The translations under genes and the position numbers were made by a program. Positions 21,164 to 29,304 of a stretch of 64,000 nt of DNA are shown here, one piece after another. The notes beneath the pieces are model-generated. The model worked only from the letters and a program-made list of their open reading frames with translations, ran no database searches and was not told the origin of the DNA. Position 1 is the stretch's first letter, and the number at the start of each line of letters is the position of its first letter. The stretch is from Xanthobacter aminoxidans (lineage in GTDB: Bacteria > Pseudomonadota > Alphaproteobacteria > Rhizobiales > Xanthobacteraceae): contig NZ_JAMJXC010000012.1 of the NCBI RefSeq assembly GCF_023571765.1, positions 1 through 64,000 on the forward strand. Direction: 5' to 3'.

Positions 21164-22303
21164 TCAGGCGGCGCGATAGGCGCTGAGGTAGTGGGCCTCG
21201 AACATCCGTTTCACATGGTGCAGCGGGCCGAGCCGGGGCAAGGCGAAGTTGCGCCGCGTGTCGCGGAACACCAGCATCCCCGCATCCAGCGTGTCGACGA
21301 TGCAGACGAGTTCCGGCCGGAAGGTCTCCCGCTCCGGCCGGCCGGCGAGGGCGGCGGCGATGTTGCGGGCGGCGGCGCGGGCCTGCAGGTCGGCCTGGTG
21401 GGCCTGCTTGGGCATCCAGTCCGGGCCGGGGAAGGAGCCCGCGTCGCCCGCCACGTAGACATCGTCGAGACCCTGCACCGCGCAGGTGGCATCGGCCGCG
21501 ACGAAGCCGCCGGGCGAGAGCGGCAGGCAGCTCTCCGACAGCCATGCCGGTCCGGTGAGGCCGGGCATGAAGAGGATCAGGTCGGCGGGAATCTCGCCGC
21601 CCTCCGTCACCACCCTGTCGGGCGCAAAGCGCAGCGGCTTGTGGCCGAGGTAGGTCTTGATGCCGCGCCGCTCCATCTCCTTCAGGAGCCCGCCGACGGC
21701 CTTCGGGCCAAGGCGCTGGCCGGGCTGGGTGGAGGCGTTGAAGAAGACCAGATCCACGGCCTCCCGCCGGCCCTGCCGACGCAGCAGGGTGTCGAGGCCG
21801 AACAGGAACTCGAACATGGGCCCGCCGCGCACCGCCGAGGGTTCTTGCGGATTGGCGCCGAACCCCACGGCAATGGTGCCACGCGCGAGGGCCGCGAGGC
21901 GCAGGCGCAGGGCTTCCGCCACGGCGATGCCTTCGCAGGGGATGAAGGCGTTCTCGATGCCCGGCAGCTTGCGGATATAGCGCCCGCCGGTGGCGATGAG
22001 CAGCACGTCGTTCTCAATGACGCCGCCGCTGGTGTGGACGCGTCGCCCGCCGTCCGTCACCTGCTCCACCGTCGCGGCGATGTGGCGGACGCCGTGGCGG
22101 GCGAAGAAGCCTGTGAGCGGGATCGTCAGGTCCTCCGCCCGCCGCAGCCCTGCCGGCACCCAGATGAGGCTCGGCAGATAGGTGAGCACGGGGTTGGGCG
22201 ACACCACCGTGATGTCCGCCCCGACGGGCCGCCGTCGCAGCTCGCGCACGGCGGTCAGCGCCGCGAAGCCGGAGCCCAGAATGACGATGCGTGGCGCGGA
22301 CAT
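21164..22303 (-). CDS. Sulfide:quinone oxidoreductase-like FAD protein, second type
   Basis: A 379-residue flavoprotein of the SQR/FCSD group. The N-terminal FAD motif is 'IVILGSGFAALTAVREL', with 'LLIATGGRYIRKLPG' and a C-terminal FAD motif 'DDVYVAGDAGSFPG'. Cysteines are at 123 ('FIPCEGIAV'), 259, 274 and 334 ('ELVCIVDTLD'). Cys123 and Cys334 sit where SQR has its first and last redox cysteines. The middle one is absent: 'GANPQEPSAVRGGP' replaces 'GASCFGPAYE'. It therefore differs from the full SQR at 23692 and may use another sulfur substrate or route. It ends a leftward unit after two YeeE/YedE permeases. Confidence 0.8.
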   Translation of the reverse strand: MSAPRIVILGSGFAALTAVRELRRRPVGADITVVSPNPVLTYLPSLIWVPAGLRRAEDLTIPLTGFFARHGVRHIAATVEQVTDGGRRVHTSGGVIENDVLLIATGGRYIRKLPGIENAFIPCEGIAVAEALRLRLAALARGTIAVGFGANPQEPSAVRGGPMFEFLFGLDTLLRRQGRREAVDLVFFNASTQPGQRLGPKAVGGLLKEMERRGIKTYLGHKPLRFAPDRVVTEGGEIPADLILFMPGLTGPAWLSESCLPLSPGGFVAADATCAVQGLDDVYVAGDAGSFPGPDWMPKQAHQADLQARAAARNIAAALAGRPERETFRPELVCIVDTLDAGMLVFRDTRRNFALPRLGPLHHVKRMFEAHYLSAYRAA

Positions 22304-22308
22304 GGGGA

Positions 22309-22932
22309 TCACTCCGCCGGTTCGAGGTGGGAGCGCGTGGTCTTCGCCGGCGCGGCGGGGCCGAAGTCGCCGTCCACGTCGGCACCGAGATCGGCGCGCC
22401 ACGGCCGCCACATCTCCAGCCCCACGAGGATCAGCACCAGCACCGCGGCGAGGCCGACGGCCATCACCGGATAGGAGAGGCCGGTGAGGTCCATGAAGGT
22501 GATCTTGCCCGGCCCGGAGGCGGCGAGGACCGGCTTCAGCACCGGCTCGGCATAGCCGAAGGCGGTGGCGCCGGCGATGCCGCCGAGGAGGGTGAACAGG
22601 GCGTCGCGATAGCCCACCCCCACCTGCGCAAGCACCGTGCCCGGGCAGGCGCCGGCCAGCGCGATGCCGGCACCGAGCATGAGCCCGCCCACCACGTCGG
22701 CGGCATAGAATGTGGCCTTGGGCGCGAGCTTCACGAGGCCGAAGCCGTGCAGCGCCGCGATCACCAGCGCGCCGGTGGCGACGGCGGTGAGGAAGACCTT
22801 GAGCATGATGAAATTGCGGAACTGCATCTGTCCCACGATCATGCCCGGCTCGAACACGCGGGACTTTTCGAGGGCGACGCCGAACACCGTGCCCATGAGC
22901 AGGCCGATGACGATGGATTGGACGAGAGACAT
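22309..22932 (-). CDS. YeeE/YedE family membrane protein (DUF6691-like)
   Basis: A 207-residue membrane protein with about five helices. The family motifs are 'GLLMGTVFGVALEKSRVFEPGMIVGQM' near the start and 'VGGLMLGAGIALAGACPGTVLAQVGVGYRDAL' in the middle. The Cys in 'GACPGT' is conserved in thiosulfate/persulfide-type permeases of this family. It lies 5 nt before the flavoprotein start, so the two are co-transcribed. With its longer-range partner at 22960 it probably makes a two-part transporter for a reduced sulfur species. In other alphaproteobacteria such pairs belong to the BigR operon. Confidence 0.85.
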   Translation of the reverse strand: MSLVQSIVIGLLMGTVFGVALEKSRVFEPGMIVGQMQFRNFIMLKVFLTAVATGALVIAALHGFGLVKLAPKATFYAADVVGGLMLGAGIALAGACPGTVLAQVGVGYRDALFTLLGGIAGATAFGYAEPVLKPVLAASGPGKITFMDLTGLSYPVMAVGLAAVLVLILVGLEMWRPWRADLGADVDGDFGPAAPAKTTRSHLEPAE

Positions 22933-22959
22933 GGCGTTTCTCCTTGCCGGTGTTCGGCG

Positions 22960-23526
22960 TCAGATGCGGCGCAGCAGGAGGAGGGCGGTGGCGATGCCGC
23001 CGGCGAACATGGCGGCGACGGCGACGGTGGAGGACACGGCAAGCTGGGCCATGCCGGACAGGCCATGGCCGGAGGTGCAGCCATCGGCGACACGGGCGCC
23101 GAACAGCATCACGAAGCCGGCGCCGAACGCCACCGCATAGCGCACGCCGGGGCTCGACGTGCCGAGCGCCCGCGACCAGATGGGCGAGATCGGCTGGCGG
23201 CGGGCTCCGGAGATGCGCATGGAGAGGAACGCGCCGATGGCGACGCCGATCACCAGCGCCACCTGCCACCAGTTCTTGCCGGTGGCGGCGATGTGCTTGG
23301 CCACATAGTCGATGTTGGTCACGGCCGGGTCGATCCACGACGCGGCGATGCCGCCGACGGTGACATAGGACGAGGAGGCGCCGAGCGCCGTCTCGATGAG
23401 CAGGAAGGCCGGCACCTGCAGAAGGCCGATGAGAATGCCGGCCACGTAGGGCGACCACGCCTTGGCCTTCAGCGAACAGGCGAAGCCTGAACCGGACCCG
23501 CCCCGGGCCTGTGCGATCTCGCTCAT
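22960..23526 (-). CDS. YeeE/YedE family membrane protein
   Basis: A 188-residue protein with about five hydrophobic segments, including 'YVAGILIGLLQVPAFLLIETALG' and 'WWQVALVIGVAIGAFLSMRI'. It carries the characteristic 'FGARVADGCTSGHGLSGMAQLAVSS' segment with the conserved Cys-Thr-Ser-Gly-His. This is the N-terminal-half type of the YeeE pair. The ATG at 23526 is preceded by GGAGGAAC and is followed by a cytosolic Gly/Ser-rich leader. It is the first gene of the leftward operon and starts about 40 nt from the inverted repeat of the divergent promoter. Confidence 0.85.
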   Translation of the reverse strand: MSEIAQARGGSGSGFACSLKAKAWSPYVAGILIGLLQVPAFLLIETALGASSSYVTVGGIAASWIDPAVTNIDYVAKHIAATGKNWWQVALVIGVAIGAFLSMRISGARRQPISPIWSRALGTSSPGVRYAVAFGAGFVMLFGARVADGCTSGHGLSGMAQLAVSSTVAVAAMFAGGIATALLLLRRI

Positions 23527-23566
23527 GGGGTTCCTCCTTGACGGCGTCGTGACGACGTCCAAATCC

Positions 23567-23609
23567 CTTGACATTCAAAAAAATGAAATTCTAATTCTTG
23601 AATGTCAAG
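23567..23609. promoter_or_regulatory. Symmetric divergent promoter/operator of the sulfide genes
   Basis: CTTGACATTCAA and TTGAATGTCAAG form a perfect 12-bp inverted repeat with a 19-bp AT-rich spacer. Each arm contains TTGACA, a consensus -35 element pointing inward across the repeat, so both promoters overlap the same site. Nested in it are ATTC-N8-GAAT at 23588-23603 and a near match ATTC-N8-GAAA at 23573-23588. This is the pattern I recall for the persulfide-sensing ArsR-type regulators SqrR/BigR. No such regulator gene is in the window. Confidence 0.7.
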
Positions 23610-23691
23610 AGGCGCGACGTGGGGTCAACAGGTCCCGAGCGTGCCCGGCATCCGCCGGCAGGACCAGCGGGCGCACCAATTGGAGGAAACC

Positions 23692-24990
23692 ATGTCGCGG
23701 ATCGTCATCCTCGGCGCCGGGCTCGGCGGCGTCATCATGGCCTACGAGATGAAGGAGAAGGTGGGGGCGAAGCACGAGGTTGTGGTGGTCAACAAGGGCT
23801 CCACCTACAGCTTCGTGCCCTCCAATCCGTGGGTCGCGGTGGGCTGGCGCAAGCCGGAGGAGATCACGGTGGACCTCACCAAGGTCTTCCAGTCCCGCGG
23901 CATCCGCCTCATGCCCATGGGCGCGAAACGGCTCGATCCGAAGACCAATTCCATCGAGCTGAACGACGGCGCGACGCTCGACTACGATTATCTCGTCATC
24001 GCCACCGGCCCCGACCTCGCCTTCGACGAGGTGGAGGGGCTCGGCCCCGCCGGCCATACCCATTCCGTCTGCCTCACCGACCATGCCGCCCACGCGCGCA
24101 CCGCCTTCGATGCGCTGGTGCGGTCACCGGGGCCGATCGTGGTCGGGGCGGCGGCCGGCGCCTCCTGCTTCGGGCCGGCCTATGAATTCGCCTTCATCCT
24201 CGATGCCGCCTTGCGCAAGGCCAAGGTCCGCGACCGCGTGCCCATGACCTTCGTGACGCCCGAGCCCTATATCGGCCATCTCGGCCTCGACGGCGTGGGT
24301 GACACCAAGGGCCTTCTGGAGGGCGCGCTGCGCGAGAAGCACATCAAGTGGATCACCAATGCCCGCGTCGCCCGCGTGGAGGCCGGCCGCATGAGCGTGG
24401 AGGAGGTGAACGAGGATGCGAGCGTGAAGGCGACCCACGATCTGCCCTTCGCCTTCTCCATGATCCTGCCCGCCTTCCGTGGCGTGCCGGCGGTGTCCGG
24501 CCATGAGGGGCTCTCCAATCCCCGCGGCTTCATCATCGTGGACCGGCACCAGCAGAACCCGGCCTATCCGAACATCTTCGCCATCGGCGTGTGCGTCGCC
24601 ATCCCGCCCATGGGCAAGACGCCGCTGCCGGTGGGCGTGCCCAAGACCGGCTTCATGATCGAATCCATGGTCACGGCCACCGCCGCCAACATCGCCGCGC
24701 TGCTAGCGGGAGAAAAGCCGCGGGCGGTGGCGACGTGGAACGCGGTGTGCCTTGCCGATTTCGGCGACGGCGGAATCGCCTTCATCGCCCAGCCGCAGAT
24801 CCCGCCGCGCAACGTCAACTGGTCGTCGCAGGGCGCGTGGGTCCATACCGCCAAGGTCGGATTCGAGCGCTACTTCCTGCACAAGGTGCGGCAGGGCGTG
24901 AGCGAGACCTTCTACGAGAACGCCGCCCTGAGCCTGCTCGGCATCAAGAAGCTCAAGGAAGTGCGGATGGAGGAGGCGGGGCCGGTCTGA
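23692..24990 (+). CDS. sqr: Sulfide:quinone oxidoreductase
   Basis: A 432-residue membrane-associated flavoprotein. FAD motifs are 'IVILGAGLGGVIMAYEM' at the N-terminus, 'LVIATGPDLAFD' near 105 and 'PNIFAIGVCVAIPP' near 300. Cysteines at 127 ('HSVCLTD'), 159 ('GASCFGPAYEF') and 353 ('WNAVCLADFG') match the three redox cysteines (128, 160, 356) of the Acidithiobacillus ferrooxidans enzyme. The amphipathic C-terminus 'VGFERYFLHKVRQG' is the usual membrane anchor. It oxidises sulfide to persulfide/sulfane sulfur and reduces ubiquinone. A strong Shine-Dalgarno (GGAGGAAACC) precedes the ATG. It is divergent from the YeeE/flavoprotein operon. Confidence 0.9.
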   Translation: MSRIVILGAGLGGVIMAYEMKEKVGAKHEVVVVNKGSTYSFVPSNPWVAVGWRKPEEITVDLTKVFQSRGIRLMPMGAKRLDPKTNSIELNDGATLDYDYLVIATGPDLAFDEVEGLGPAGHTHSVCLTDHAAHARTAFDALVRSPGPIVVGAAAGASCFGPAYEFAFILDAALRKAKVRDRVPMTFVTPEPYIGHLGLDGVGDTKGLLEGALREKHIKWITNARVARVEAGRMSVEEVNEDASVKATHDLPFAFSMILPAFRGVPAVSGHEGLSNPRGFIIVDRHQQNPAYPNIFAIGVCVAIPPMGKTPLPVGVPKTGFMIESMVTATAANIAALLAGEKPRAVATWNAVCLADFGDGGIAFIAQPQIPPRNVNWSSQGAWVHTAKVGFERYFLHKVRQGVSETFYENAALSLLGIKKLKEVRMEEAGPV

Positions 24991-24991
24991 G

Positions 24992-25023
24992 CAAAGGCCC
25001 ATGAGTAACCTCATGGGCCTTTG
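24992..25023. terminator. Bidirectional hairpin between sqr and cysNC
   Basis: A perfect 13-bp stem, CAAAGGCCCATGA with TCATGGGCCTTTG, closes a 6-nt loop just 1 nt after the sqr stop and 76 nt beyond the cysNC stop. The genes converge, so it may stop both. The T-run is only three bases, so termination is likely but not textbook. Confidence 0.7.
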
Positions 25024-25099
25024 ACCAAGCCCGCGCGGCGCTTGAGCGCCAACCCACCCGGCACCGGTCAAGGACCGGGGCCGAGGGAATGACCTTTGC

Positions 25100-27010
25100 T
25101 CACGGGATCAGCATCCGCACGATGGCCTCGGCGGCGGCTTCGGCATCCATGGCGGTGGTGTCCACGCGCAGCTCGGGAGCGGCGGGGGCTTCATACGGGC
25201 TGTCGATGCCGGTGAAGTTCTTGAGCTGGCCCGCGCGGGCCTTCTTGTAGAGGCCCTTCACGTCGCGCCGCTCGGCCTCGGCCAGCGGCGTGTCGATGAA
25301 CACCTCGAAGAATTCGCCCGGCTGCATCATGCCGCGCACCATGTCGCGCTCGGCGCGGAACGGGCTGATGAAGGCGGTGATGACGATGAGGCCGGCATCG
25401 GTCATCAGCTTCGCCACCTCGCCCACGCGACGGATGTTCTCCACCCGGTCGGCGGCGGTGAAGCCGAGGTCCTTGTTGAGGCCATGGCGCACATTGTCGC
25501 CGTCGAGCAGGAAGGTGTGTCGGTTCATCCGGGCGAGCTTCTTCTCCACCAGATTGGCGATGGTGGACTTGCCCGCGCCGGACAGGCCCGTGAGCCAGAC
25601 CACCGCCGGCTTCTGGTTCTTCAGCGCGGCATGGTGCTCGCGGGAGATGTCGGTGGCCTGCCAGTGGACGTTGTCCGATCGCCTGAGCGCGAAGTGGATC
25701 ATGCCCGCGCCGACGGTGGCATTCGTCATCTTGTCGATGAGGATGAAGCCGCCCAGCTCGCGGTTCTCCGCATAGGGCTCGAACGGGATGCGCCGGTCGG
25801 TGGCGATGTTGCAGGAGCCGATGGCGTTCAGCTCCAGCGTCTTCGCCGCCAGATGGTCCATGTTGTTGACGTTCACCTGATACTTGGGCTCGGTGATGGT
25901 GGCGGACACCGTCTGGGTGCCGAGCTTCAGCCAGTAGGGGCGGCCCGGCAGCATGGGCTGCTCGTCCATCCACACGATGACCGCCTCGAACTGGTCGGCC
26001 GCCTGCACCGGGGCCTCCGCCGCCGCGATCACGTCGCCGCGCGAGCAGTCGATCTCGTCGGCGAGGCACAGGGTGACGGACTGGCCGGCCACGGCCTCGG
26101 CAAGATCGCCGTCCAGCGTCACGATGCGCGCCACCGTGCTGGTCTTGCCCGAGGGCAGGACGCGGATGGCATCGCCCGGCTTCACCGTGCCGGAGGAGAT
26201 AAGGCCGGCAAAGCCGCGGAAGTCGAGGTTGGGCCGGTTGACCCACTGCACCGCCATGCGGAACGGCTTTTGCGCGTCATGGGCGGCGTCGATCTCCACG
26301 CTCTCCAGATGCGCCATCAGCGTCGGGCCGGAATGCCACGGCGTGTTGGGGGAGAGGGTGGTGATGTTGTCGCCCTTGAAGCCGGAGATGGGCAAAGCGA
26401 CGAAATCCGTGATGCCGATGGAGGTAGCGAACGCGCGGTAGTCGGCGACGATCTGCTCGAACACCTCGCGGCTGTAGCCCACGAGGTCCATCTTGTTCAC
26501 CGCCAGCACGATGTTGCTGATGCCGATGAGGTGGGCGAGGTAGGAGTGCCGCCGCGTCTGGGTCAGCACGCCCTTGCGCGCATCCACGAGGATCACCGCA
26601 AGGTCGGCGGTGGAGGCGCCCGTGACCATGTTGCGGGTGTATTGCTCGTGGCCGGGGGTATCGGCGACGATGAACTTGCGCTTCTCGGTGGCGAAGAAGC
26701 GGTAGGCCACATCGATGGTGATGCCCTGCTCGCGCTCGGCGGCGAGGCCGTCCACGAGGAGCGCGAAGTCCAGCTCCTGCCCCTGCGTGCCGACCTTCCT
26801 GGAATCGGCCTCCAGCGCGGCGAGCTGATCTTCGAAGATCATCTTGGAATCGTAGAGCAGCCGCCCGATGAGGGTGGACTTGCCGTCGTCCACGCTGCCG
26901 CAGGTGATGAAGCGCAGCATGGTCTTGTGCTGGTGGACATCGAGATAACGGTCGATGTCCTCGGCGATGAGGGCGTCGGTCTTGTAGACGGGATCGAGGG
27001 GCGCGCTCAT
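25100..27010 (-). CDS. cysNC: Bifunctional sulfate adenylyltransferase subunit 1/adenylylsulfate kinase (CysN-CysC fusion)
   Basis: A 636-residue fusion. Residues about 25-455 are the CysN GTPase: P-loop 'GSVDDGKST' (38-46), '[17 protein letters not shown]' and 'NKMDLV', followed by two beta-barrel domains. Residues about 460-636 are APS kinase with P-loop 'GLSGAGKST' (475-483), '[15 protein letters not shown]' and '[13 protein letters not shown]'. It makes APS with CysD and then PAPS, for sulfate assimilation or sulfation (as in rhizobial NodQ). The start overlaps the CysD stop by one base (TGATG). It is next to the sulfide oxidation genes but works in the opposite, assimilatory, direction. 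Confidence 0.94.
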   Translation of the reverse strand: MSAPLDPVYKTDALIAEDIDRYLDVHQHKTMLRFITCGSVDDGKSTLIGRLLYDSKMIFEDQLAALEADSRKVGTQGQELDFALLVDGLAAEREQGITIDVAYRFFATEKRKFIVADTPGHEQYTRNMVTGASTADLAVILVDARKGVLTQTRRHSYLAHLIGISNIVLAVNKMDLVGYSREVFEQIVADYRAFATSIGITDFVALPISGFKGDNITTLSPNTPWHSGPTLMAHLESVEIDAAHDAQKPFRMAVQWVNRPNLDFRGFAGLISSGTVKPGDAIRVLPSGKTSTVARIVTLDGDLAEAVAGQSVTLCLADEIDCSRGDVIAAAEAPVQAADQFEAVIVWMDEQPMLPGRPYWLKLGTQTVSATITEPKYQVNVNNMDHLAAKTLELNAIGSCNIATDRRIPFEPYAENRELGGFILIDKMTNATVGAGMIHFALRRSDNVHWQATDISREHHAALKNQKPAVVWLTGLSGAGKSTIANLVEKKLARMNRHTFLLDGDNVRHGLNKDLGFTAADRVENIRRVGEVAKLMTDAGLIVITAFISPFRAERDMVRGMMQPGEFFEVFIDTPLAEAERRDVKGLYKKARAGQLKNFTGIDSPYEAPAAPELRVDTTAMDAEAAAEAIVRMLIP

Positions 27011-27909
27011 CAGAAATACCCCTCCTGCTTCTTCTTCTCCATGCCGGCACCGCCGGCATCCTTGTCGATGGCGCGGCCCTGCCGTTCGGAGGTGGTGGTG
27101 AGCAGCATTTCCTGGATCACCTGCGGCAGGGTGTCGGCCGTGCTCTCCACCGCGCCGGTGAGCGGGTAGCAGCCGAGCGTGCGGAAGCGCACGGATCGCA
27201 TCTGCGGCTCCTCGCCGGGGCGCAGCGGGAAGCGGTCGTCATCCACCATCAGGATCAGGCCGTCGCGCTCCACGGTGGGGCGCGGGGCGGCGAAATATAG
27301 CGGCACGATGCGGATGCCTTCGAGGTGGATGTATTGCCAGATATCAAGCTCGGTCCAGTTGGAGATGGGGAAGACGCGCATGCTCTCCCCCTTGTTCTTG
27401 CGGGCGTTGTAGAGGTGCCAGAGTTCCGGCCGCTGGTTCTTCGGGTCCCAGCGGTGGTTGGCGGAGCGGAAGGAGAAGACGCGTTCCTTGGCGCGGCTCT
27501 TCTCCTCGTCGCGGCGGGCGCCGCCGAAGGCCGCGTCGAAGCCCCACTTGTCCAGCGCCTGCTTCAGGCCTTCCGTCTTCCACATGTCGGTGTGGAGCGG
27601 GCCGTGGTCGAAGGGGTTGATGCCCTTTTCCAGCGCTTCCGGATTCTGGTGGACGAGGAGGTCCATGCCGGCGTCGCGCGCGGCCTCGTCGCGCAGCTCG
27701 TACATGGCGCGGAACTTCCAGGTGGTATCCACGTGGAGCAGCGGGAAGGGCGGCGGGGAGGGAAAGAAGGCCTTTTTGGCAAGATGCAGCATCACCGCCG
27801 AATCCTTGCCCACCGAATAGAGCATCACCGGGCGCTCGGCCTCGGCGACGACCTCGCGCATGATGTGGATGCTCTCCGCCTCGAGGCGCTGGAGATGGGT
27901 CAGGCTCAT
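27010..27909 (-). CDS. cysD: Sulfate adenylyltransferase subunit 2
   Basis: A 299-residue PP-loop enzyme, normal length for CysD. The PP-loop pyrophosphatase motif is '[21 protein letters not shown]'. Other landmarks are '[16 protein letters not shown]', '[24 protein letters not shown]' and the C-terminal '[12 protein letters not shown]'. It adenylates sulfate to APS in complex with the GTPase CysN, whose gene overlaps its stop. The start is the ATG before '[12 protein letters not shown]', the usual family N-terminus. A cysH-like reductase is not in view, so the rest of assimilation lies elsewhere. Confidence 0.94.
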   Translation of the reverse strand: MSLTHLQRLEAESIHIMREVVAEAERPVMLYSVGKDSAVMLHLAKKAFFPSPPPFPLLHVDTTWKFRAMYELRDEAARDAGMDLLVHQNPEALEKGINPFDHGPLHTDMWKTEGLKQALDKWGFDAAFGGARRDEEKSRAKERVFSFRSANHRWDPKNQRPELWHLYNARKNKGESMRVFPISNWTELDIWQYIHLEGIRIVPLYFAAPRPTVERDGLILMVDDDRFPLRPGEEPQMRSVRFRTLGCYPLTGAVESTADTLPQVIQEMLLTTTSERQGRAIDKDAGGAGMEKKKQEGYF

Positions 27910-28443
27910 CTTGTCTTCGCTCTTCGGTCCCAACGCGACGCAACGGACGGCGCAGGGACACCGCCCTATTCCGCATCTATGAGATGTGGATATCTTATTT
28001 CTACTCCACATTCCGACAAAAGGCGAGCCGCCTGCGCGGGGGCAGGCGACGCGCGTCATTGCGCGCGGCACCGGCCCGGCGGGCTTTGACCGAGATCGCG
28101 ATCTTGTATGGAAGCTTTGAAGGGGGGAGCTGCGGACGGCGCAAGGGGGCGGCAATGCCGCCCGCAGCTCTTGTCCCCACCAGCGGTGTTTGCGGCCACG
28201 CCGGCGGAGGGAGGCAGCTTTGCCGTTCGTGGAGGCCACCGCATCGGTACGAGGTCCGATTTCGGTCAGAGGCTCCGGCAACGGGCTGCAATCACCCCAG
28301 CAGTCTAGCTCAGATTGATCTGACAACAAACCGTCTGGACGGTTTTTATCCGAAATATTTTCGCCCCGGTATCTTGGTCCGTCGCAACGGTGTCCAGGGA
28401 TGGAATCGCGGTGTCCGGGGAAGCCGGACGCCGCCTGCGCAGG
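27910..28443. other. 534-nt gap upstream of cysD
   Basis: No convincing gene. The first about 110 nt before cysD are comparatively AT-rich and should hold its promoter. The middle (28010-28300) is GC-rich without coding features in either strand. The end is AT-rich again and contains the palindrome at 28328. Perhaps it is a remnant of lost genes; see findings. Confidence 0.6.
28328..28345. promoter_or_regulatory. Candidate TetR-type operator (18-bp palindrome)
   Basis: AAACCGTC and GACGGTTT are perfect inverted arms around TG. The size and ACCGTC/GACGGT core are typical of TetR-family operators. It lies 99 nt beyond the 3' end of the TetR gene (28444-29058) instead of upstream of it, and no gene clearly begins beside it. 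Confidence 0.55.
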
Positions 28444-29058
28444 TCAGGGGGTGGTCCGGCGGGAGCGCCGCGGCTTGTCGGCTTCCGCGGGGGCGGGGGG
28501 CTCGGCTGGCCAGTTTCGATCGTCGAGCAGGTATTCGAACATCCGGTCGCGCTCGACGTCCCCCAGCGGGCAGGTGCCCAGCATGGCCGAGAGGGCGAGC
28601 CCGCGGGCGGAGAACAGGCGGGCCAACGAGCGTCCGGAATCCCTCGCCTGGCTGACGATGAGCGCGATGGTCTGCTCGTCGCGCTCGCGCACCGGGCTCA
28701 TGAAGGCCGGCTCCTGCGACGCCACGCCGAGGATGGCGAACGCGATGGAGTTCGAGCCCTTCACGATCTCCCGGAACACGGCGATCTGCGCAGCGAGCGC
28801 CGGCTCGGCGTAGGCCGCGCCGTGCTCCGCCACGAAGGCTTCGGCGAACTGCGTGTAGTAGTCCGCCTGATACTCCAGCAGGGCCGCAAGCACGGCACGC
28901 TTGTTGGGGAACTGGTGCAGCAGCCCACCCTTGCTGACGCCGCTCTCCTTGGCGATGGCATCGAGGGTGAGGCGGCCGGCGCCGTCGCGGGCGATGATGG
29001 CGAGGGCCGCCTCGATGACGGCGGCCTTCGTGCGTTCGGAACGCGTGGTGTTATCCAT
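28444..29058 (-). CDS. TetR/AcrR family transcriptional regulator
   Basis: A 204-residue TetR-type regulator. The N-terminal helix-turn-helix domain is plain: 'TKAAVIEAALAIIARDGAGRLTLDAIAKESGVSKGGLLHQFPNKRAVLAALLEYQ'. The C-terminal ligand domain contains '[32 protein letters not shown]', typical of the subgroup with a TetR_C_37-like domain. The last about 20 residues are Pro/Ala/Arg-rich. It probably represses an efflux or lipid gene. No partner lies beside it: PPK2 is on the same strand upstream, and a gap lies downstream. A candidate operator is in that gap. Confidence 0.88.
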   Translation of the reverse strand: MDNTTRSERTKAAVIEAALAIIARDGAGRLTLDAIAKESGVSKGGLLHQFPNKRAVLAALLEYQADYYTQFAEAFVAEHGAAYAEPALAAQIAVFREIVKGSNSIAFAILGVASQEPAFMSPVRERDEQTIALIVSQARDSGRSLARLFSARGLALSAMLGTCPLGDVERDRMFEYLLDDRNWPAEPPAPAEADKPRRSRRTTP

Positions 29059-29267
29059 GCCTCGGGCGGCCCCGGCGCCGCGCGAAAAAGGCAGCGCCCG
29101 CACAGGACATACCGTCGATGCCGTCGGCGAGACAAGTCATTCCGACACCACCGGCGGCATGCCGTGGCGCGCCCCGCGTTCCGCGGCGCGGGGTGCCGTT
29201 GCGTCGTGTGCCCGAAGCCATTCCGGTTCGCCGGAAAGGCCTCAGGTTTTCAACGCGACCCATGTCC

Positions 29268-29298
29268 TTCACGCGACCCGAAATCCACTTCGCGTGAA
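29268..29298. repeat. Inverted repeat between PPK2 and tetR
   Basis: TTCACGCG and CGCGTGAA pair perfectly with a 15-nt spacer, starting 6 nt beyond the PPK2 stop and about 210 nt upstream of the TetR start. A second copy of the motif ACGCGACCC lies 20 nt to the left. It may be a weak terminator for PPK2 or a regulator site for tetR. The sequence alone does not decide. Confidence 0.4.
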
Positions 29299-29304
29299 AA
29301 TGGT

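Noticed and set aside
21164-23578. A single 804-codon frame that would fuse the flavoprotein with upstream sequence
   Set aside because: Only the last 379 codons are protein-like. Upstream the same frame is antagonistic to the YeeE/YedE genes, which have clear motifs in their own frames.
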